The translations under genes were made by a program, and so were the position numbers. DNA of 64,000 bases from Rhizobium rosettiformans W3 (GTDB lineage: Bacteria > Pseudomonadota > Alphaproteobacteria > Rhizobiales > Rhizobiaceae). The notes under the pieces were generated by a model. That model ran no database searches. It was not told the origin of the DNA and saw only the letters and a list, made by a program, of their open reading frames with translations. The DNA is taken from assembly GCF_004912135.1 (NCBI RefSeq), contig NZ_STGU01000007.1, positions 219,766 through 283,765 of the forward strand. Direction: 5' to 3'. Every line of letters begins with the position of its first letter. The first letter of the stretch is position 1. Of this stretch, positions 17,191 through 27,000 are shown in pieces.

Positions 17191-18777
17191 ATGAACATAC
17201 ATGCCGATCAAACCCGTGCGCCGGACGCGCCTGAGGTCGAGAGACATGACGCCGAAGCCGTGATGTCGGCCAAGACCCGCAAGCCGCTCTACGAAGCCCG
17301 CAAGAAGATCTTCCCGAAACGTGCCGAAGGCAGCTTCCGGCGCTTCAAGTGGATCGTCATGGCGATCACGCTCGGCATCTACTATCTCACGCCCTGGCTG
17401 CGCTGGGACCGCGGGGAATTTGCGCCTGATCAGGCTGTCCTCATCGATCTTGCGCATCGCCGCTTCTATTTCTTCTTCATCGAGATCTGGCCGCAGGAGT
17501 TCTTCTTCGTCGCCGGTTTGCTCGTGATGGCTGGTTTCGGCCTCTTCCTGGTGACCTCCGCCGTCGGCCGCGCCTGGTGCGGCTATACCTGTCCGCAGAC
17601 GGTGTGGGTCGATCTCTTCCTGGTTGTCGAGCGCTTCATCGAAGGCGATCGCAATGCCCGAATCAAGCTCGAAGCGGCACCCTGGAGCTTCGACAAGATC
17701 TGGAAGCGGGTCACGAAACACGCGACCTGGATCCTGATTGGCGTGCTGACGGGCGGTGCCTGGATCTTCTATTTCGCCGATGCGCCTTCACTCGCCATGG
17801 ATTTCCTCACCGGCAATGCCGCACCCGTCGCCTATATGACCGTCGCCATTCTGACGGCCACGACTTACGTTTTCGGCGGACTGATGCGCGAGCAGGTCTG
17901 CATCTACATGTGCCCCTGGCCGCGTATCCAGGCCGCCATGCTCGACGAGAATTCGCTTGTCGTCACCTATAACGACTGGCGTGGCGAACCGCGCACGCGG
18001 CACGCCAAGAAGGCAATCGCGGCCGGTGAAGCAGTCGGTGACTGCGTCGACTGCAATGCCTGCGTTGCCGTCTGTCCGATGGGCATCGACATCCGTGACG
18101 GCCAGCAGCTCGAATGCATCACCTGCGCGCTCTGCATCGATGCCTGTGATGGCGTCATGGACAAGATCGGCAAGCCGCGCGGGTTGATCGCTTATGCGAC
18201 GCTCGACGAATACCAGTCGAACATGGCGCTCGCGACCAATGGCGGGACCGGCAGCATCGATCCGGCCAAGGTGCGCAATGCCGATGGCAGCTTCTCCGAC
18301 AAGATCCGCCACTTCGACTGGCGCGTGATCTTCCGGGCGCGTACGCTGCTCTACATGGGCGTGTGGACCGCCGTGGGTGTCGCCATGCTCGTCGCATTGC
18401 TCGGCCGCGACCGGCTGGAGGTCAATGTGCTCCACGATCGCAATCCGCAATATGTGCTCGAGTCGGACGGGTCGATCCGCAACGGCTACACCGTGCGCAT
18501 CCTCAACATGATCGCCGCACCGCGCGAGATCGAGGTGTCGCTCGAAGGCCTGCCGGAGGCCACCATGAAGATCAACGGCATCAACCAGCCGCCGGCTCGT
18601 ACCTTCACCGTATCGGTCGAGCCGGATGAGGCCACGACGCTGAAGGTCTTCGTCACACTCGCCGGTGACAAGGTCACCGATGACAACCAGGATTTCCAGT
18701 TCATAGCGAAGGATACCGGCAGTGATGAGCGCGACGTCTATGATGCAGTCTTCATGGGTCCGGGAGCAAAGAAATGA
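17191..18777 (+). CDS. ccoG: cbb3 oxidase maturation ferredoxin-like membrane protein (FixG)
   Basis: 528 residues. Several membrane helices (about 50-70, 90-120, 180-225, 360-380), the CGYTCPQTVW and VCIYMCPWPRIQ motifs, and a double 4Fe-4S region (CVDCNACVAVCPMGIDI; CITCALCIDACD at about 285-325). The C-terminal periplasmic domain has an Ig-like FixG fold. It is required for copper/cbb3 assembly and is proposed to reduce copper before CcoI export. Its stop overlaps fixH (ATGA). Confidence 0.94.
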   Translation: MNIHADQTRAPDAPEVERHDAEAVMSAKTRKPLYEARKKIFPKRAEGSFRRFKWIVMAITLGIYYLTPWLRWDRGEFAPDQAVLIDLAHRRFYFFFIEIWPQEFFFVAGLLVMAGFGLFLVTSAVGRAWCGYTCPQTVWVDLFLVVERFIEGDRNARIKLEAAPWSFDKIWKRVTKHATWILIGVLTGGAWIFYFADAPSLAMDFLTGNAAPVAYMTVAILTATTYVFGGLMREQVCIYMCPWPRIQAAMLDENSLVVTYNDWRGEPRTRHAKKAIAAGEAVGDCVDCNACVAVCPMGIDIRDGQQLECITCALCIDACDGVMDKIGKPRGLIAYATLDEYQSNMALATNGGTGSIDPAKVRNADGSFSDKIRHFDWRVIFRARTLLYMGVWTAVGVAMLVALLGRDRLEVNVLHDRNPQYVLESDGSIRNGYTVRILNMIAAPREIEVSLEGLPEATMKINGINQPPARTFTVSVEPDEATTLKVFVTLAGDKVTDDNQDFQFIAKDTGSDERDVYDAVFMGPGAKK

Positions 18778-19262
18778 CCGCTGAAACACGCAAACCCTTC
18801 ACCTTCACCGGCTGGCACATGCTGGCGATCATGCTCGCCTTCTTCGGGACGATCATCACCGTGAACTTCACCATGGCCTATTTCGCGACGTCCACCTGGA
18901 GCGGCCTGGTGGTGAAAAACACCTATGTCGCGAGCCAGGAGTTCAACGGCAAGACCGCTGCAATCAAGGAGATGCTGGCGACGGGCATTGCCGGCGACCT
19001 CTCTGTTGACACGAAGGGCATGCGCTACCGGCTGACACTGCCGAACAACGTGCCTGTCGTTGCCGACAGCGTGCTTGCCCATTTCAAGCGCCCGGTGGGT
19101 GAGCATCAGGACTTTGAACTGGTTCTGACACCTGCCGGTGATGGCCTGTACCTCGCCGAAACGGCCGTTCTTCCCGGAAGCTGGATCGTTGAGATCAAGG
19201 CGACCAAGGGTGGCAAGATGATCATGCATGAGGCGAAGCGGGTCACCGTTTCGGGAGAATGA
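18774..19262 (+). CDS. fixH: cbb3 oxidase assembly protein FixH
   Basis: 162 residues. N-terminal KPFTFTGWHMLAIMLAFFGT with one membrane helix, then VNFTMAYFATSTWSGLVVKN, the FixH signature, and a periplasmic domain. It acts with CcoG, CcoI and CcoS in oxidase assembly; its exact role is unclear. It overlaps ccoG and fixI by 4 bases on both sides (ATGA), so the four genes are translationally coupled. Confidence 0.93.
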   Translation: MTAETRKPFTFTGWHMLAIMLAFFGTIITVNFTMAYFATSTWSGLVVKNTYVASQEFNGKTAAIKEMLATGIAGDLSVDTKGMRYRLTLPNNVPVVADSVLAHFKRPVGEHQDFELVLTPAGDGLYLAETAVLPGSWIVEIKATKGGKMIMHEAKRVTVSGE

Positions 19263-21574
19263 CGATGAGTTGCTGTGCAGCAGGCACCGAAGGCGCACTC
19301 GACATGGAGCGGGCAGGGGTCTCGCTCCCCTCGGCGGAAGAGCTGAAGCTCTCCAGCCGTGCCGTTGGGCCGGGCCTCTGGCAGGTCGACATGAGCGTGC
19401 CCGCAGTGCATTGCGGCACCTGTATCACGACGGTCGAGGGAGTGCTGAGGGCGCTCCCGGAAGTCGAGCGCGCCCGCGTCAACCTCTCGACGAAACGTGT
19501 CTCGGTGGTGTGGAAAGAGAGCGTCGACGGGGTCGAGACCGATCCCGTCAATCTCGCACGCGCGATCGCCTCGACCGGTTACACCGCGCATCTGTTCACA
19601 GCGGCGGAGGAAGCTTCCGATGCGCTGCGCAACCAGTTGATCCGCGCCGTTGCGGTCTCGGGTTTTGCCGCCACGAACATCATGTTGCTCTCGGTCTCCG
19701 TCTGGTCCGGCGCGGATGCCTCGACGCGCGATCTCTTCCACTGGATCTCGGCGATGATCGCCGCACCGGCGCTCATCTATGCCGGCCGCTTTTTCTATGA
19801 GTCGGCCTGGAATGTGCTGAAGCACGGCCGCACCAATATGGATGTGCCGATCGCCATCGGCATTACGCTTTCCTATTTCGCCTCGCTCTGGGAAACCATC
19901 CATCACGGCGAGCATGCCTATTTCGATGCGACCGCGTCGCTCCTCTTCTTCCTTCTGATCGGCCGCACGCTGGATCACATCATGCGCGACCGGGCCCGTT
20001 CGGCGATCAGTGGCCTTGCCCGTCTCAATCCGCGCGGTGCCATGGTTCTGGCCGAAGACGGATCTCGTGAATACCGCGCCGTCGACGAAATCCGTGTGGG
20101 CGATCAGGTGGTGATTTCCGCCGGGGACCGGATCCCGGTTGATGGCGTGGTCGTCTCCGGCGAGAGCGATCTCGACATGTCGATCGTCAACGGCGAAAGC
20201 GCGCCGGTTTCGGTCCACCCCGGTTCGGAGGTGCAGGCGGGCACGCTGAGCCTCACCGGCTCGCTAACCATCCGCGCGACGGCAACTGCGCAGAACTCCT
20301 TCCTCTCGGAAATCATCCATCTGATGGAAGCCGCCGAGGGGGGCAGGGCGCGCTATCGCCGCATCGCCGACCGCGCCGCGCAGTATTATTCGCCGGCCGT
20401 GCATCTCCTGGCCATCACCTCCTTCGTGGCCTGGGGTCTTTACGACGGCGACTGGAAACACGCGATGATGGTCGCGATTGCGGTTCTCATCATCACCTGC
20501 CCCTGTGCGCTCGGGCTCGCCGTGCCTGTCGTCCAGGTCGTTGCCGCCGGTCGCCTGTTCAAAGCGGGCGTCATGGTCAAGGACGGCTCGGCGATGGAGC
20601 GACTTGCCGAAATCGAGGCTGTGGCCTTCGACAAGACCGGCACGCTGACGCTTGGCCGTCCGCGCCTCGTCGACGCCGCCCGGCTTGAACCCGTCTCTTT
20701 CGGCATTGCCGCAGGCCTTGCCGCGCATTCCCGCCATCCGCTGTCGCGGGCGCTCTGGGCGGCCTATGGCGGACAGCCGCGCAGTTTCGAGACCGTCCGG
20801 GAAATTCCCGGCGCTGGCGTCGAAGCGGAAACATCGGAAGGGGTCTGGCGTCTCGGCAACCGTCGCTTTGCCTGTGGTGCTGAGGCTGGCGCTGCGGATG
20901 AAAAGCCCTATTCCGAAGTCGTTCTCTCACTTGATGGCGTCGAGCGTGCCACCTTCCTGTTCGAGGACACGCTCCGGCCACGGGCCCGGACATCCATCGA
21001 CAGCCTGCGTCAGTTTGGCCTCGATCTCGGCATCCTCTCGGGCGACCGCGCGCCGGTCGTGGCCAAGCTCGCTGCCGATCTCGGCATCGACAACTGGCGC
21101 GCCGGCCTCACCCCCCGCGACAAGGCCGAGGCTTGCGCCGATGCCTCTGCGCGAGGACGTCGCGTGCTCATGGTCGGTGACGGCATCAATGACGCACCGG
21201 CGCTTTCGGCCGCCCATGTGTCGATGGCGCCGGCAACGGCTGCCGATGTCGGACGTCAGGCCGCCGATTTCGTCTTCATGCGCGACGGCCTCGAGGCGGT
21301 CCCCTTCGCCATCGAAGCCTCGCGCCGCGCCGGCCGTCTAATCCGCGAGAATTTCGCGCTCGCGATCGGCTACAACGTCATTGCCGTTCCGATCGCGCTT
21401 CTCGGCTACGCCACTCCGCTGATTGCCGCCGTTGCCATGTCGACCTCGTCGATCATCGTCGTTGCCAATGCGCTCAGGCTCAACCGTCTGTCGCTCGACG
21501 AACGCGTGCTCGGCGAGGCTCCGGCCGCAGGTCTGACGGCGGGCCATGCCGATGCTCGGAGGATTGCCGCATGA
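19259..21574 (+). CDS. fixI: Copper-exporting P-type ATPase for cbb3 assembly
   Basis: 771 residues. An N-terminal heavy-metal domain (VHCGTCITTVEG, about 45-110) and a Cys pair at residues 5-6 (CCAAG) are followed by P1B-type helices with the CPCALGLAVP motif. The phosphorylation site is DKTGTLT and the hinge GDGINDAPAL. CcoI/FixI moves Cu+ to the periplasm for insertion into CcoN, rather than for copper resistance. The overlapping ATGA joints to fixH and fixS support co-expression. Confidence 0.95.
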   Translation: MTMSCCAAGTEGALDMERAGVSLPSAEELKLSSRAVGPGLWQVDMSVPAVHCGTCITTVEGVLRALPEVERARVNLSTKRVSVVWKESVDGVETDPVNLARAIASTGYTAHLFTAAEEASDALRNQLIRAVAVSGFAATNIMLLSVSVWSGADASTRDLFHWISAMIAAPALIYAGRFFYESAWNVLKHGRTNMDVPIAIGITLSYFASLWETIHHGEHAYFDATASLLFFLLIGRTLDHIMRDRARSAISGLARLNPRGAMVLAEDGSREYRAVDEIRVGDQVVISAGDRIPVDGVVVSGESDLDMSIVNGESAPVSVHPGSEVQAGTLSLTGSLTIRATATAQNSFLSEIIHLMEAAEGGRARYRRIADRAAQYYSPAVHLLAITSFVAWGLYDGDWKHAMMVAIAVLIITCPCALGLAVPVVQVVAAGRLFKAGVMVKDGSAMERLAEIEAVAFDKTGTLTLGRPRLVDAARLEPVSFGIAAGLAAHSRHPLSRALWAAYGGQPRSFETVREIPGAGVEAETSEGVWRLGNRRFACGAEAGAADEKPYSEVVLSLDGVERATFLFEDTLRPRARTSIDSLRQFGLDLGILSGDRAPVVAKLAADLGIDNWRAGLTPRDKAEACADASARGRRVLMVGDGINDAPALSAAHVSMAPATAADVGRQAADFVFMRDGLEAVPFAIEASRRAGRLIRENFALAIGYNVIAVPIALLGYATPLIAAVAMSTSSIIVVANALRLNRLSLDERVLGEAPAAGLTAGHADARRIAA

Positions 21575-21726
21575 ACATGTTGATCTTCCTCATTCCGATT
21601 GCGCTCTTCCTGGGCGGTCTCGGTCTCTTCGCCTTTCTCTGGTCGCTGAAGAGCGGCCAGTATGAGGATCTCGACGGGGCTGCCTGGCGGGTGATCTCGG
21701 AGGCCGATGACAAGCCGGATGCTTGA
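21571..21726 (+). CDS. fixS: cbb3 oxidase maturation protein FixS
   Basis: 51 residues. One transmembrane helix (MNMLIFLIPIALFLGGLGLF), then WSLKSGQYEDLDGAAWR, the FixS/CcoS signature. The start overlaps the fixI stop (ATGA). It is needed for cofactor insertion into the oxidase. It is the last gene of the maturation operon. Confidence 0.94.
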   Translation: MNMLIFLIPIALFLGGLGLFAFLWSLKSGQYEDLDGAAWRVISEADDKPDA

Positions 21727-21822
21727 TACAGCGTTTACCGGACGGTCAAATTTCACTCTTGCCGCATGCCTTCGCGAATGCGAGAAAGCCGCATCCCTGA
21801 AATTGCATGCGGAGGCTTCATC

Positions 21823-23244
21823 GTGCAGCAAGCGGAAATCGGACTGATCGGTCTCGGAGTCATGGGCTCCAATCTGGCGCTCAACATTGCCGAGAAAGGC
21901 AATCGCATCGCAGTCTTCAACCGGACGCCCGCGCGCACGGATGAATTCCTCGGCGAAGCCGGCGATCTCGCCGACCGCATCATCGGTTGCCACACGATCG
22001 AAGAATTCGTTGCTGCCATTCGCCCGCCGCGTCCGATCATCATCATGATCAAGGCCGGCGAGGCCGTCGACCAGCAGATGGCCGCGCTTCTGCCGCATCT
22101 TGCCAAGAACGACATCATGATCGATGCCGGCAATGCCAACTTCCGCGACACCGTCGCCCGCTTCGAGCGGCTCGCCGGAACCGACGTCACCTTTATCGGC
22201 ATGGGCGTGTCGGGTGGTGAAGAAGGTGCCCGCCACGGCCCCTCGATCATGGTCGGCGGCACGGAAGAGAGCTGGAAGCGCGTGGAGCCGGTTCTCACTT
22301 CGATCGCCGCAAAATTCAACGGCGACCCATGCGTTGCCTGGCTCGGCACCGATGGCGCCGGTCACTTCGTCAAGACGATCCACAACGGCATCGAATATGC
22401 CGACATGCAGATGATCGCCGAAATCTACGGTATCCTGCGCGATGGCCTGAAGATGTCGGCTGCCGAAATCGGCGAGATCTTCGGTCAGTGGAACAAGGGG
22501 CGTCTGAATTCCTACCTGATCGAGATCACCGAGAAGGTGCTGAAGGCAACCGATCCGGAAACCGGCAAGCCGATGGTCGACGTCATCGTCGATTCCGCTG
22601 GCCAGAAGGGCACCGGCAAGTGGTCGGCCATTGAGGCGCAGAACCTCGCGGTCGCTGCCTCCGGCATCGAGGCTGCTGTTGCCGGTCGTGTCCTGTCTTC
22701 GCTACGCGACGAGCGTCTTGCCGCCGAAAAGCTTTTCGGCCTGCCGGCCCTTGCCGAGGCACCTGCTGATCAGGTCGCCTTCATCGCCGATCTCGAAAAC
22801 GCGCTGCTCGCCGCCAAGATTGCCGCTTACGCCCAAGGCTTCGCCGTGATGTCTGCGGCATCGGCCGAATTCAACTGGTCGCTGCCAATGCCGACGATTG
22901 CCAAGATCTGGCGTGCCGGCTGCATCATCCGCTCGCAGTTCCTCGACGAAATCACCTCGGCCTTCACCAAGGACCCGAACGTGCCGAACCTCGTCGTCAC
23001 CCCGGCCTTTGCCGCCATGGTGAAGGAAACCGATGGTGCGCTGCGCCGCGTCGTCGCCCATGCCGCGCTGTCCGGCCTTCCTGTCCCGGCGCTGTCGTCC
23101 GCGCTCTCCTACTTCGACACCTATCGTCGCGGTCGCGGTACGGCAAACCTCATCCAGGCCCAGCGCGACTTCTTCGGCGCCCATGGCTTCGACCGTCTCG
23201 ACGGCAAGGACATCCATCACGGACCCTGGGCCGGCCAGTTCTGA
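21823..23244 (+). CDS. gnd: 6-phosphogluconate dehydrogenase, decarboxylating
   Basis: 473 residues, full length. NADP-binding IGLIGLGVMGSNLALNIAEK lies at the N-terminus; catalytic GMGVSGGEEGARHGPS and VKTIHNGIEYADMQM follow, and GRGTANLIQAQRDFFGAHGF is at the C-terminus. It converts 6-phosphogluconate to ribulose 5-phosphate. GTG is the chosen start, with GGAGG 7 bases before it. An 8-bp inverted repeat (CCGCATGC at 21762, GCATGCGG at 21805) touches that ribosome-binding site. A strong terminator follows. Confidence 0.94.
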   Translation: MQQAEIGLIGLGVMGSNLALNIAEKGNRIAVFNRTPARTDEFLGEAGDLADRIIGCHTIEEFVAAIRPPRPIIIMIKAGEAVDQQMAALLPHLAKNDIMIDAGNANFRDTVARFERLAGTDVTFIGMGVSGGEEGARHGPSIMVGGTEESWKRVEPVLTSIAAKFNGDPCVAWLGTDGAGHFVKTIHNGIEYADMQMIAEIYGILRDGLKMSAAEIGEIFGQWNKGRLNSYLIEITEKVLKATDPETGKPMVDVIVDSAGQKGTGKWSAIEAQNLAVAASGIEAAVAGRVLSSLRDERLAAEKLFGLPALAEAPADQVAFIADLENALLAAKIAAYAQGFAVMSAASAEFNWSLPMPTIAKIWRAGCIIRSQFLDEITSAFTKDPNVPNLVVTPAFAAMVKETDGALRRVVAHAALSGLPVPALSSALSYFDTYRRGRGTANLIQAQRDFFGAHGFDRLDGKDIHHGPWAGQF

Positions 23245-23273
23245 TCGGTCCCTCGAGACCCGTCATCTGATCG

Positions 23274-23307
23274 AGGCCCGATATCTCGCGATGTCGGGCC
23301 TGTTTTT
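23274..23307 (+). terminator. Terminator of gnd
   Basis: An 11-bp stem with one G-U pair (AGGCCCGATAT / ATGTCGGGCCT, loop CTCGCG) followed by GTTTTT. It ends just before the next gene's ribosome-binding site. Confidence 0.8.
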
Positions 23308-23321
23308 CATGGGAGCCTTCG

Positions 23322-24173
23322 ATGATGAACACGCTGACGCTTCTCGGCACAAAGGGCGGGCCGGCCATTCGCCCCGGCGGTCCCAATCCGACCTCGATGC
23401 TTTTAACGCTTTCGGGACGCCGCATCGTCATCGATTGCGGGCTCGGCGTGTCGCGTGGTCTGGTCGAGGCCGGCATGTCGCTGAAAGAGCTGGATCTTGT
23501 TTTCATCACCCATCTGCATTCCGACCATGTGCTCGAGCTTGGCCCTCTGATCCATACGGCCTGGACGACGGGGCTCAACCACAAGGTCATCGTCTATGGT
23601 CCTGCCGGTACGCGCGCCGTCTGGGCCGGCTTCCTCGCGTCGCTCGCCTATGACATCGAGACGCGTATCGCCGACGAGGGACGGCCAGATCTCGCCGGTC
23701 TGGTCGAGATCATCGAATACGGCCCGGGCGAGGTGCTGACCGATCAGGATCTGACGGTCACCGCACTGCGCGTCGATCATCCGCCTGTCACCGATTGCTT
23801 CGCCTTGAAGTTCGTCGGATCGGGCAAGACCATCGTCTTTTCCGCCGACACCGCACCGTTTCCGCCGTTGGCCGATTTCGCCCTCGGGGCCGATCTCCTG
23901 GTGCACGAGGCCATGCTGCCGGAAGGACTGGACAGCATCGTCAGGCGAACCGGAAACGGCAGCCGTCTGCGCGAGCATCTGGTCGCCTCCCACAGCTTTG
24001 CCGCGGATGCTGCGCAGATCGCTGCACAGGCAGGTGTTGGCATGCTGGTGCTCAACCACCTGATCCCCGCAGACGATCCGGCCTTTACCGAAGCGCACTG
24101 GCGCGCGGCGGTTACCCGCGTCTTCGGCGGTTCCCTTGTGGTCGGTCGGGATGGGCTCGTTATTTCCCTGTGA
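23322..24173 (+). CDS. Metallo-beta-lactamase-fold hydrolase (RNase Z/arylsulfatase-like)
   Basis: 283 residues. The dizinc motif THLHSDH (H-x-H-x-D-H) lies at about residues 66-72, a Cys-Asp in DCGLGVSRG before it, FSADTAPF holds the third-ligand Asp, and LNHLIPADDP the last His. There is no signal peptide. Sequence style is closest to RNase Z-like MBL enzymes, but the substrate cannot be read from the sequence. GGAG lies about 6 bases before the ATG pair at 23322/23325. It appears to stand alone. Confidence 0.8.
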   Translation: MMNTLTLLGTKGGPAIRPGGPNPTSMLLTLSGRRIVIDCGLGVSRGLVEAGMSLKELDLVFITHLHSDHVLELGPLIHTAWTTGLNHKVIVYGPAGTRAVWAGFLASLAYDIETRIADEGRPDLAGLVEIIEYGPGEVLTDQDLTVTALRVDHPPVTDCFALKFVGSGKTIVFSADTAPFPPLADFALGADLLVHEAMLPEGLDSIVRRTGNGSRLREHLVASHSFAADAAQIAAQAGVGMLVLNHLIPADDPAFTEAHWRAAVTRVFGGSLVVGRDGLVISL

Positions 24174-24305
24174 ACAATTCGCCTTGATCCGGCGATCGCA
24201 GCCGAATTGGTTAAAAATCTAATTCCTGTTTTATGACGGAGTTAACAAGTCAGCCCTAGCGTGACGCAGTAGTTAACGAATCCGCTCGAATTTCAGGCTT
24301 TTGCG

Positions 24306-25475
24306 ATGTTTTCCATCGATATTCATACGCTCCTTCTGGGCAGCTTTGCCGTTCTTGCCGTTTTTTCGGCAGTCTTCCTTCGCCACTGGCGGGAGGATCG
24401 AGGTCGCATTGAGTTCGTCCTTTGGGCGCTCGGTGCCGCTGCTGGCTCGCTGGGTGCGGTCCTGGCGTTGCTCAGCGAGAGCTATCTCGTCGGTACGTCC
24501 TTCGCGCAAAGCTACCTGCTGCTCGCTGGCGCGCTCGCCTGGCAGGGTCTCAGGGTCTTTGATCACCGCAAATTCGATCTGCGCCTGGCAATCGCCGGTC
24601 CGGCTCTCTTCTTCGTTCTCACGGCATCCGCTCCTGTCTTCGAGCAGGATGCCAATGCGCGTATTCTGCTCCTGTCCATGCTTGGTGCGCTCTATTCAGG
24701 TCTTATTGCCGGGGAGCACTGGATCTCGGAGCGTGAGGAGCACCTGGCCAATCGGCGGGCGGCCCGCATCTGGTTCTCGCTGCAGGCAGGTCTTCTGTTT
24801 TTGGCCGGGCTTGCTACCTTCATCGCGCCCCTGCCTCAGCAAATTGTCTCGGCGGACCTGCCGTTTTGGGCCAGCGCTGCCGCCTTGGCTGTCTTCCTAC
24901 AGTCCATCGTCGGGCCGCTCACCTTTGTGCTTTTGCCGCGCGATCGCCTGCTGGTCGAGACCCAGTGGGCGAGTGCCACGGATGCGCTCACCGGCCTTGC
25001 CAACCGCTTCACCTTCCTCGACATGCTGCAGACGCTTTCGACCAAGGTCCGCGGCGAGGGCGCCTTCCTCTATGTCGATGTCGACCATGTCAAACGGATC
25101 AACGACCGTTACGGACATTCGGGCGGCGACGATGTCCTGAAGACCTGTGCCGATCTCATCCTGCGGGAACTGCCCGAACATGCCCTTCTCGGGCGCCTCG
25201 CCGGTGCGGAATTTGCGGCTTACGTTCCGTTCTGCAAGGTCGAGGAAGCCGAAAGGCTGGGGCATATCATCCACGACAGCGTCGAGCAGCACATGTTCTT
25301 CCTCGGGGATGATCTTGTCCCGGTCACGGTCAGCGTCGGTGTGGCGCATGGCGCCATGCAGGTGACTGCCGACGAGCTGTTGAAGCGGGCTGATGCGGCC
25401 CTTCACAGCGCGAAGGTCAATGGCCGCAACTCGGTCGTTGTCTGGGGCGAGGGGCACCGGCCGTCCTTCGCCTGA
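24306..25475 (+). CDS. Membrane GGDEF-domain protein with a degenerate active site
   Basis: 389 residues. Six or seven hydrophobic helices in the first ~220 residues form a membrane sensor, and a GGDEF domain spans about 222-385. The Mg/nucleotide segment FLYVDVDHVKRINDRYGHSG is intact, but the signature loop reads RLAGAEFAAY, so GGDEF has become AGAEF. The third position normally holds a metal-binding Asp/Glu, so diguanylate cyclase activity is doubtful; it may be a c-di-GMP or GTP sensor. It converges with the LacI-family gene. Confidence 0.85.
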   Translation: MFSIDIHTLLLGSFAVLAVFSAVFLRHWREDRGRIEFVLWALGAAAGSLGAVLALLSESYLVGTSFAQSYLLLAGALAWQGLRVFDHRKFDLRLAIAGPALFFVLTASAPVFEQDANARILLLSMLGALYSGLIAGEHWISEREEHLANRRAARIWFSLQAGLLFLAGLATFIAPLPQQIVSADLPFWASAAALAVFLQSIVGPLTFVLLPRDRLLVETQWASATDALTGLANRFTFLDMLQTLSTKVRGEGAFLYVDVDHVKRINDRYGHSGGDDVLKTCADLILRELPEHALLGRLAGAEFAAYVPFCKVEEAERLGHIIHDSVEQHMFFLGDDLVPVTVSVGVAHGAMQVTADELLKRADAALHSAKVNGRNSVVVWGEGHRPSFA

Positions 25476-25528
25476 GGCTCTTGAAGAAAGTCGGATGTGG
25501 GGCAGGGTGCTGCCCCCGCTTCTGCCGG

Positions 25529-26560
25529 CTACTCCCAGCGCGGCTCGCTCACGCTCTGCAACAGTTCCGGATCCACCCCGTCGATGCGGGCAATGACGGC
25601 CTTGGCGAGCTCCCGGCCTGACTGGCGCACGTCTTCATAGACGGCGATGATGTCGGGCCGGATCCAGCTCAGGATGGGCGTACCCTGTTTGGCAACGAGG
25701 TCGATCTCGGCGCCGACGCGCTTGCCAGCCGCCTCGATCCCGGCATTGGCAGCGATCGCGCTGCTGCCGGAGGAGGAGATCAGCCCATCGGGCGCATCCG
25801 GACCACGCATCAGGGCCTCGACCGCAGAGCGTATCTGGCCAAGCGGCGCATCGATGTTGATGTGCAGCGGCACTTCCTCCGCCCCGAAGGCGCGCAGGCC
25901 CCGCATGAAGCCATCGAAAGTGTGTTGGTAATAGGTCAGCTTGCTCGGTGGCGGCAGGAGGGCGATCCGCTTTCGGCCGCGTTTCACCAGTTGCTCGACC
26001 GCTCCGAAGGCAAAGGTCTCGTTGTCGAAGTCATGATAGGGATGCTGGATGCCCATGGCCGTGCGGCCGTGGGTGACGAAAGGCATGTTCTGCTCGGTCA
26101 GCAGACGGACGCGGGCATCATCCGGCTCCGTGCGGGAGATTATGACGCCGTCGGCCGAGCCGGTTTCCAGGATGTAGCGCACCGGCAGCATCGGATCCTT
26201 GGTGTGCGCATGCGGTGTCACCACGATATGGTAAGGCGTGCCTGACAGGACCTCCGATATGCCAACGACCATCTGATTGGAAAAGCCGAGGATTTCCTCG
26301 TCGATGCCGAGCACGAGCGCGATGACGTTCGTTTTTCCGGTTCTCAGACGGACGCCGGCGCGGTTCGGCTGGTAGCCGAGCTGCCGTGCGACCATGCGCA
26401 CGCGCTCCTTCGTTTCTGCGCCGATATCGGGAGCATCCTTCAGGGCCCGCGACACGGTGGTAATGCCAAGGCCCGTCATGAAAGCGATCGTCTTGAGCGT
26501 CGGCCGCTCCTTCGTCGCCACCGGGCGGTCCATGAGGCCGCCCCCCTGCTGATCTGTCAT
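25529..26560 (-). CDS. LacI-family transcriptional regulator of the carbohydrate cluster
   Basis: About 343 residues. The N-terminal HTH is [20 protein letters not shown] with hinge helix [20 protein letters not shown], followed by a periplasmic-binding-like sensor domain (to about 340) that includes [13 protein letters not shown]. It is divergent from the ABC substrate-binding protein gene, with candidate operators between. It most likely represses the transporter and glycosidase genes until the sugar is bound. The start is uncertain: an ATG 27 bases further in ([11 protein letters not shown]) also has a G-rich site in front. Confidence 0.88.
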   Translation of the reverse strand: MTDQQGGGLMDRPVATKERPTLKTIAFMTGLGITTVSRALKDAPDIGAETKERVRMVARQLGYQPNRAGVRLRTGKTNVIALVLGIDEEILGFSNQMVVGISEVLSGTPYHIVVTPHAHTKDPMLPVRYILETGSADGVIISRTEPDDARVRLLTEQNMPFVTHGRTAMGIQHPYHDFDNETFAFGAVEQLVKRGRKRIALLPPPSKLTYYQHTFDGFMRGLRAFGAEEVPLHINIDAPLGQIRSAVEALMRGPDAPDGLISSSGSSAIAANAGIEAAGKRVGAEIDLVAKQGTPILSWIRPDIIAVYEDVRQSGRELAKAVIARIDGVDPELLQSVSEPRWE

Positions 26561-27000
26561 GTCGTCCCCGCCACTCGCACAAGCCACGCTTATAGTTGGC
26601 TTTTCCTCGCCTGCAAACCTGGAGACCGGCACCTCCTCCCGGTGCGGCGAAGGGAAAATCTGAAACGATACAGTAGATTTGTCGAGCCATTTCTTGTGCT
26701 GCGGTGCGAAGATCTGCAACTTTTGCGATTGTGCGCTGCGGAAAGAGACTATGGTTTCGGCCGTAATCTGATAGCCGGGCGATACGGATGTTTCGACGTC
26801 TTAAACCTCTGTAAAAAAGGGATAATATCCGCGGCTGTGTAGCTATCTCCATGGGGATCAAAGCGTTTTGAAAGGGTGTGTGCAACTGCACCCTGACGAT
26901 GAAAACGGGTTTTAACGCATTTTTTCCAATCCGGCTGGTTGCGTCTCTCAAACCTTTCGCATAAGTTTTTCCGGCAACGTTTCAGTGAGGGAGGAGACTC
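26561..27000. other. Regulatory intergenic region between lacI-type gene and ABC operon
   Basis: 440 bases without a credible gene, noticeably more AT-rich than its flanks. It holds the two divergent promoters, candidate LacI-type operators (separate entry), a GGATAATATCC near-palindrome at 26819, and the strong site GGGAGGAG before the transporter gene. Confidence 0.6.
26858..26913. promoter_or_regulatory. Candidate LacI-family operators
   Basis: TCAAAGCGTTTTGA (26858-26871) has five-base inverted arms around a central CG, the usual LacI/GalR layout. AAAACGGGTTTT (26902-26913) is a second, weaker palindrome. Both are 90-145 bases before the ABC operon. The assignment is by pattern only. Confidence 0.4.

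Noticed and set aside
25499..25516. GGGGCAG / CTGCCCC hairpin between the GGDEF and LacI genes as a terminator
   Set aside because: Only 7 bp and no T-run on either strand; not enough to call.
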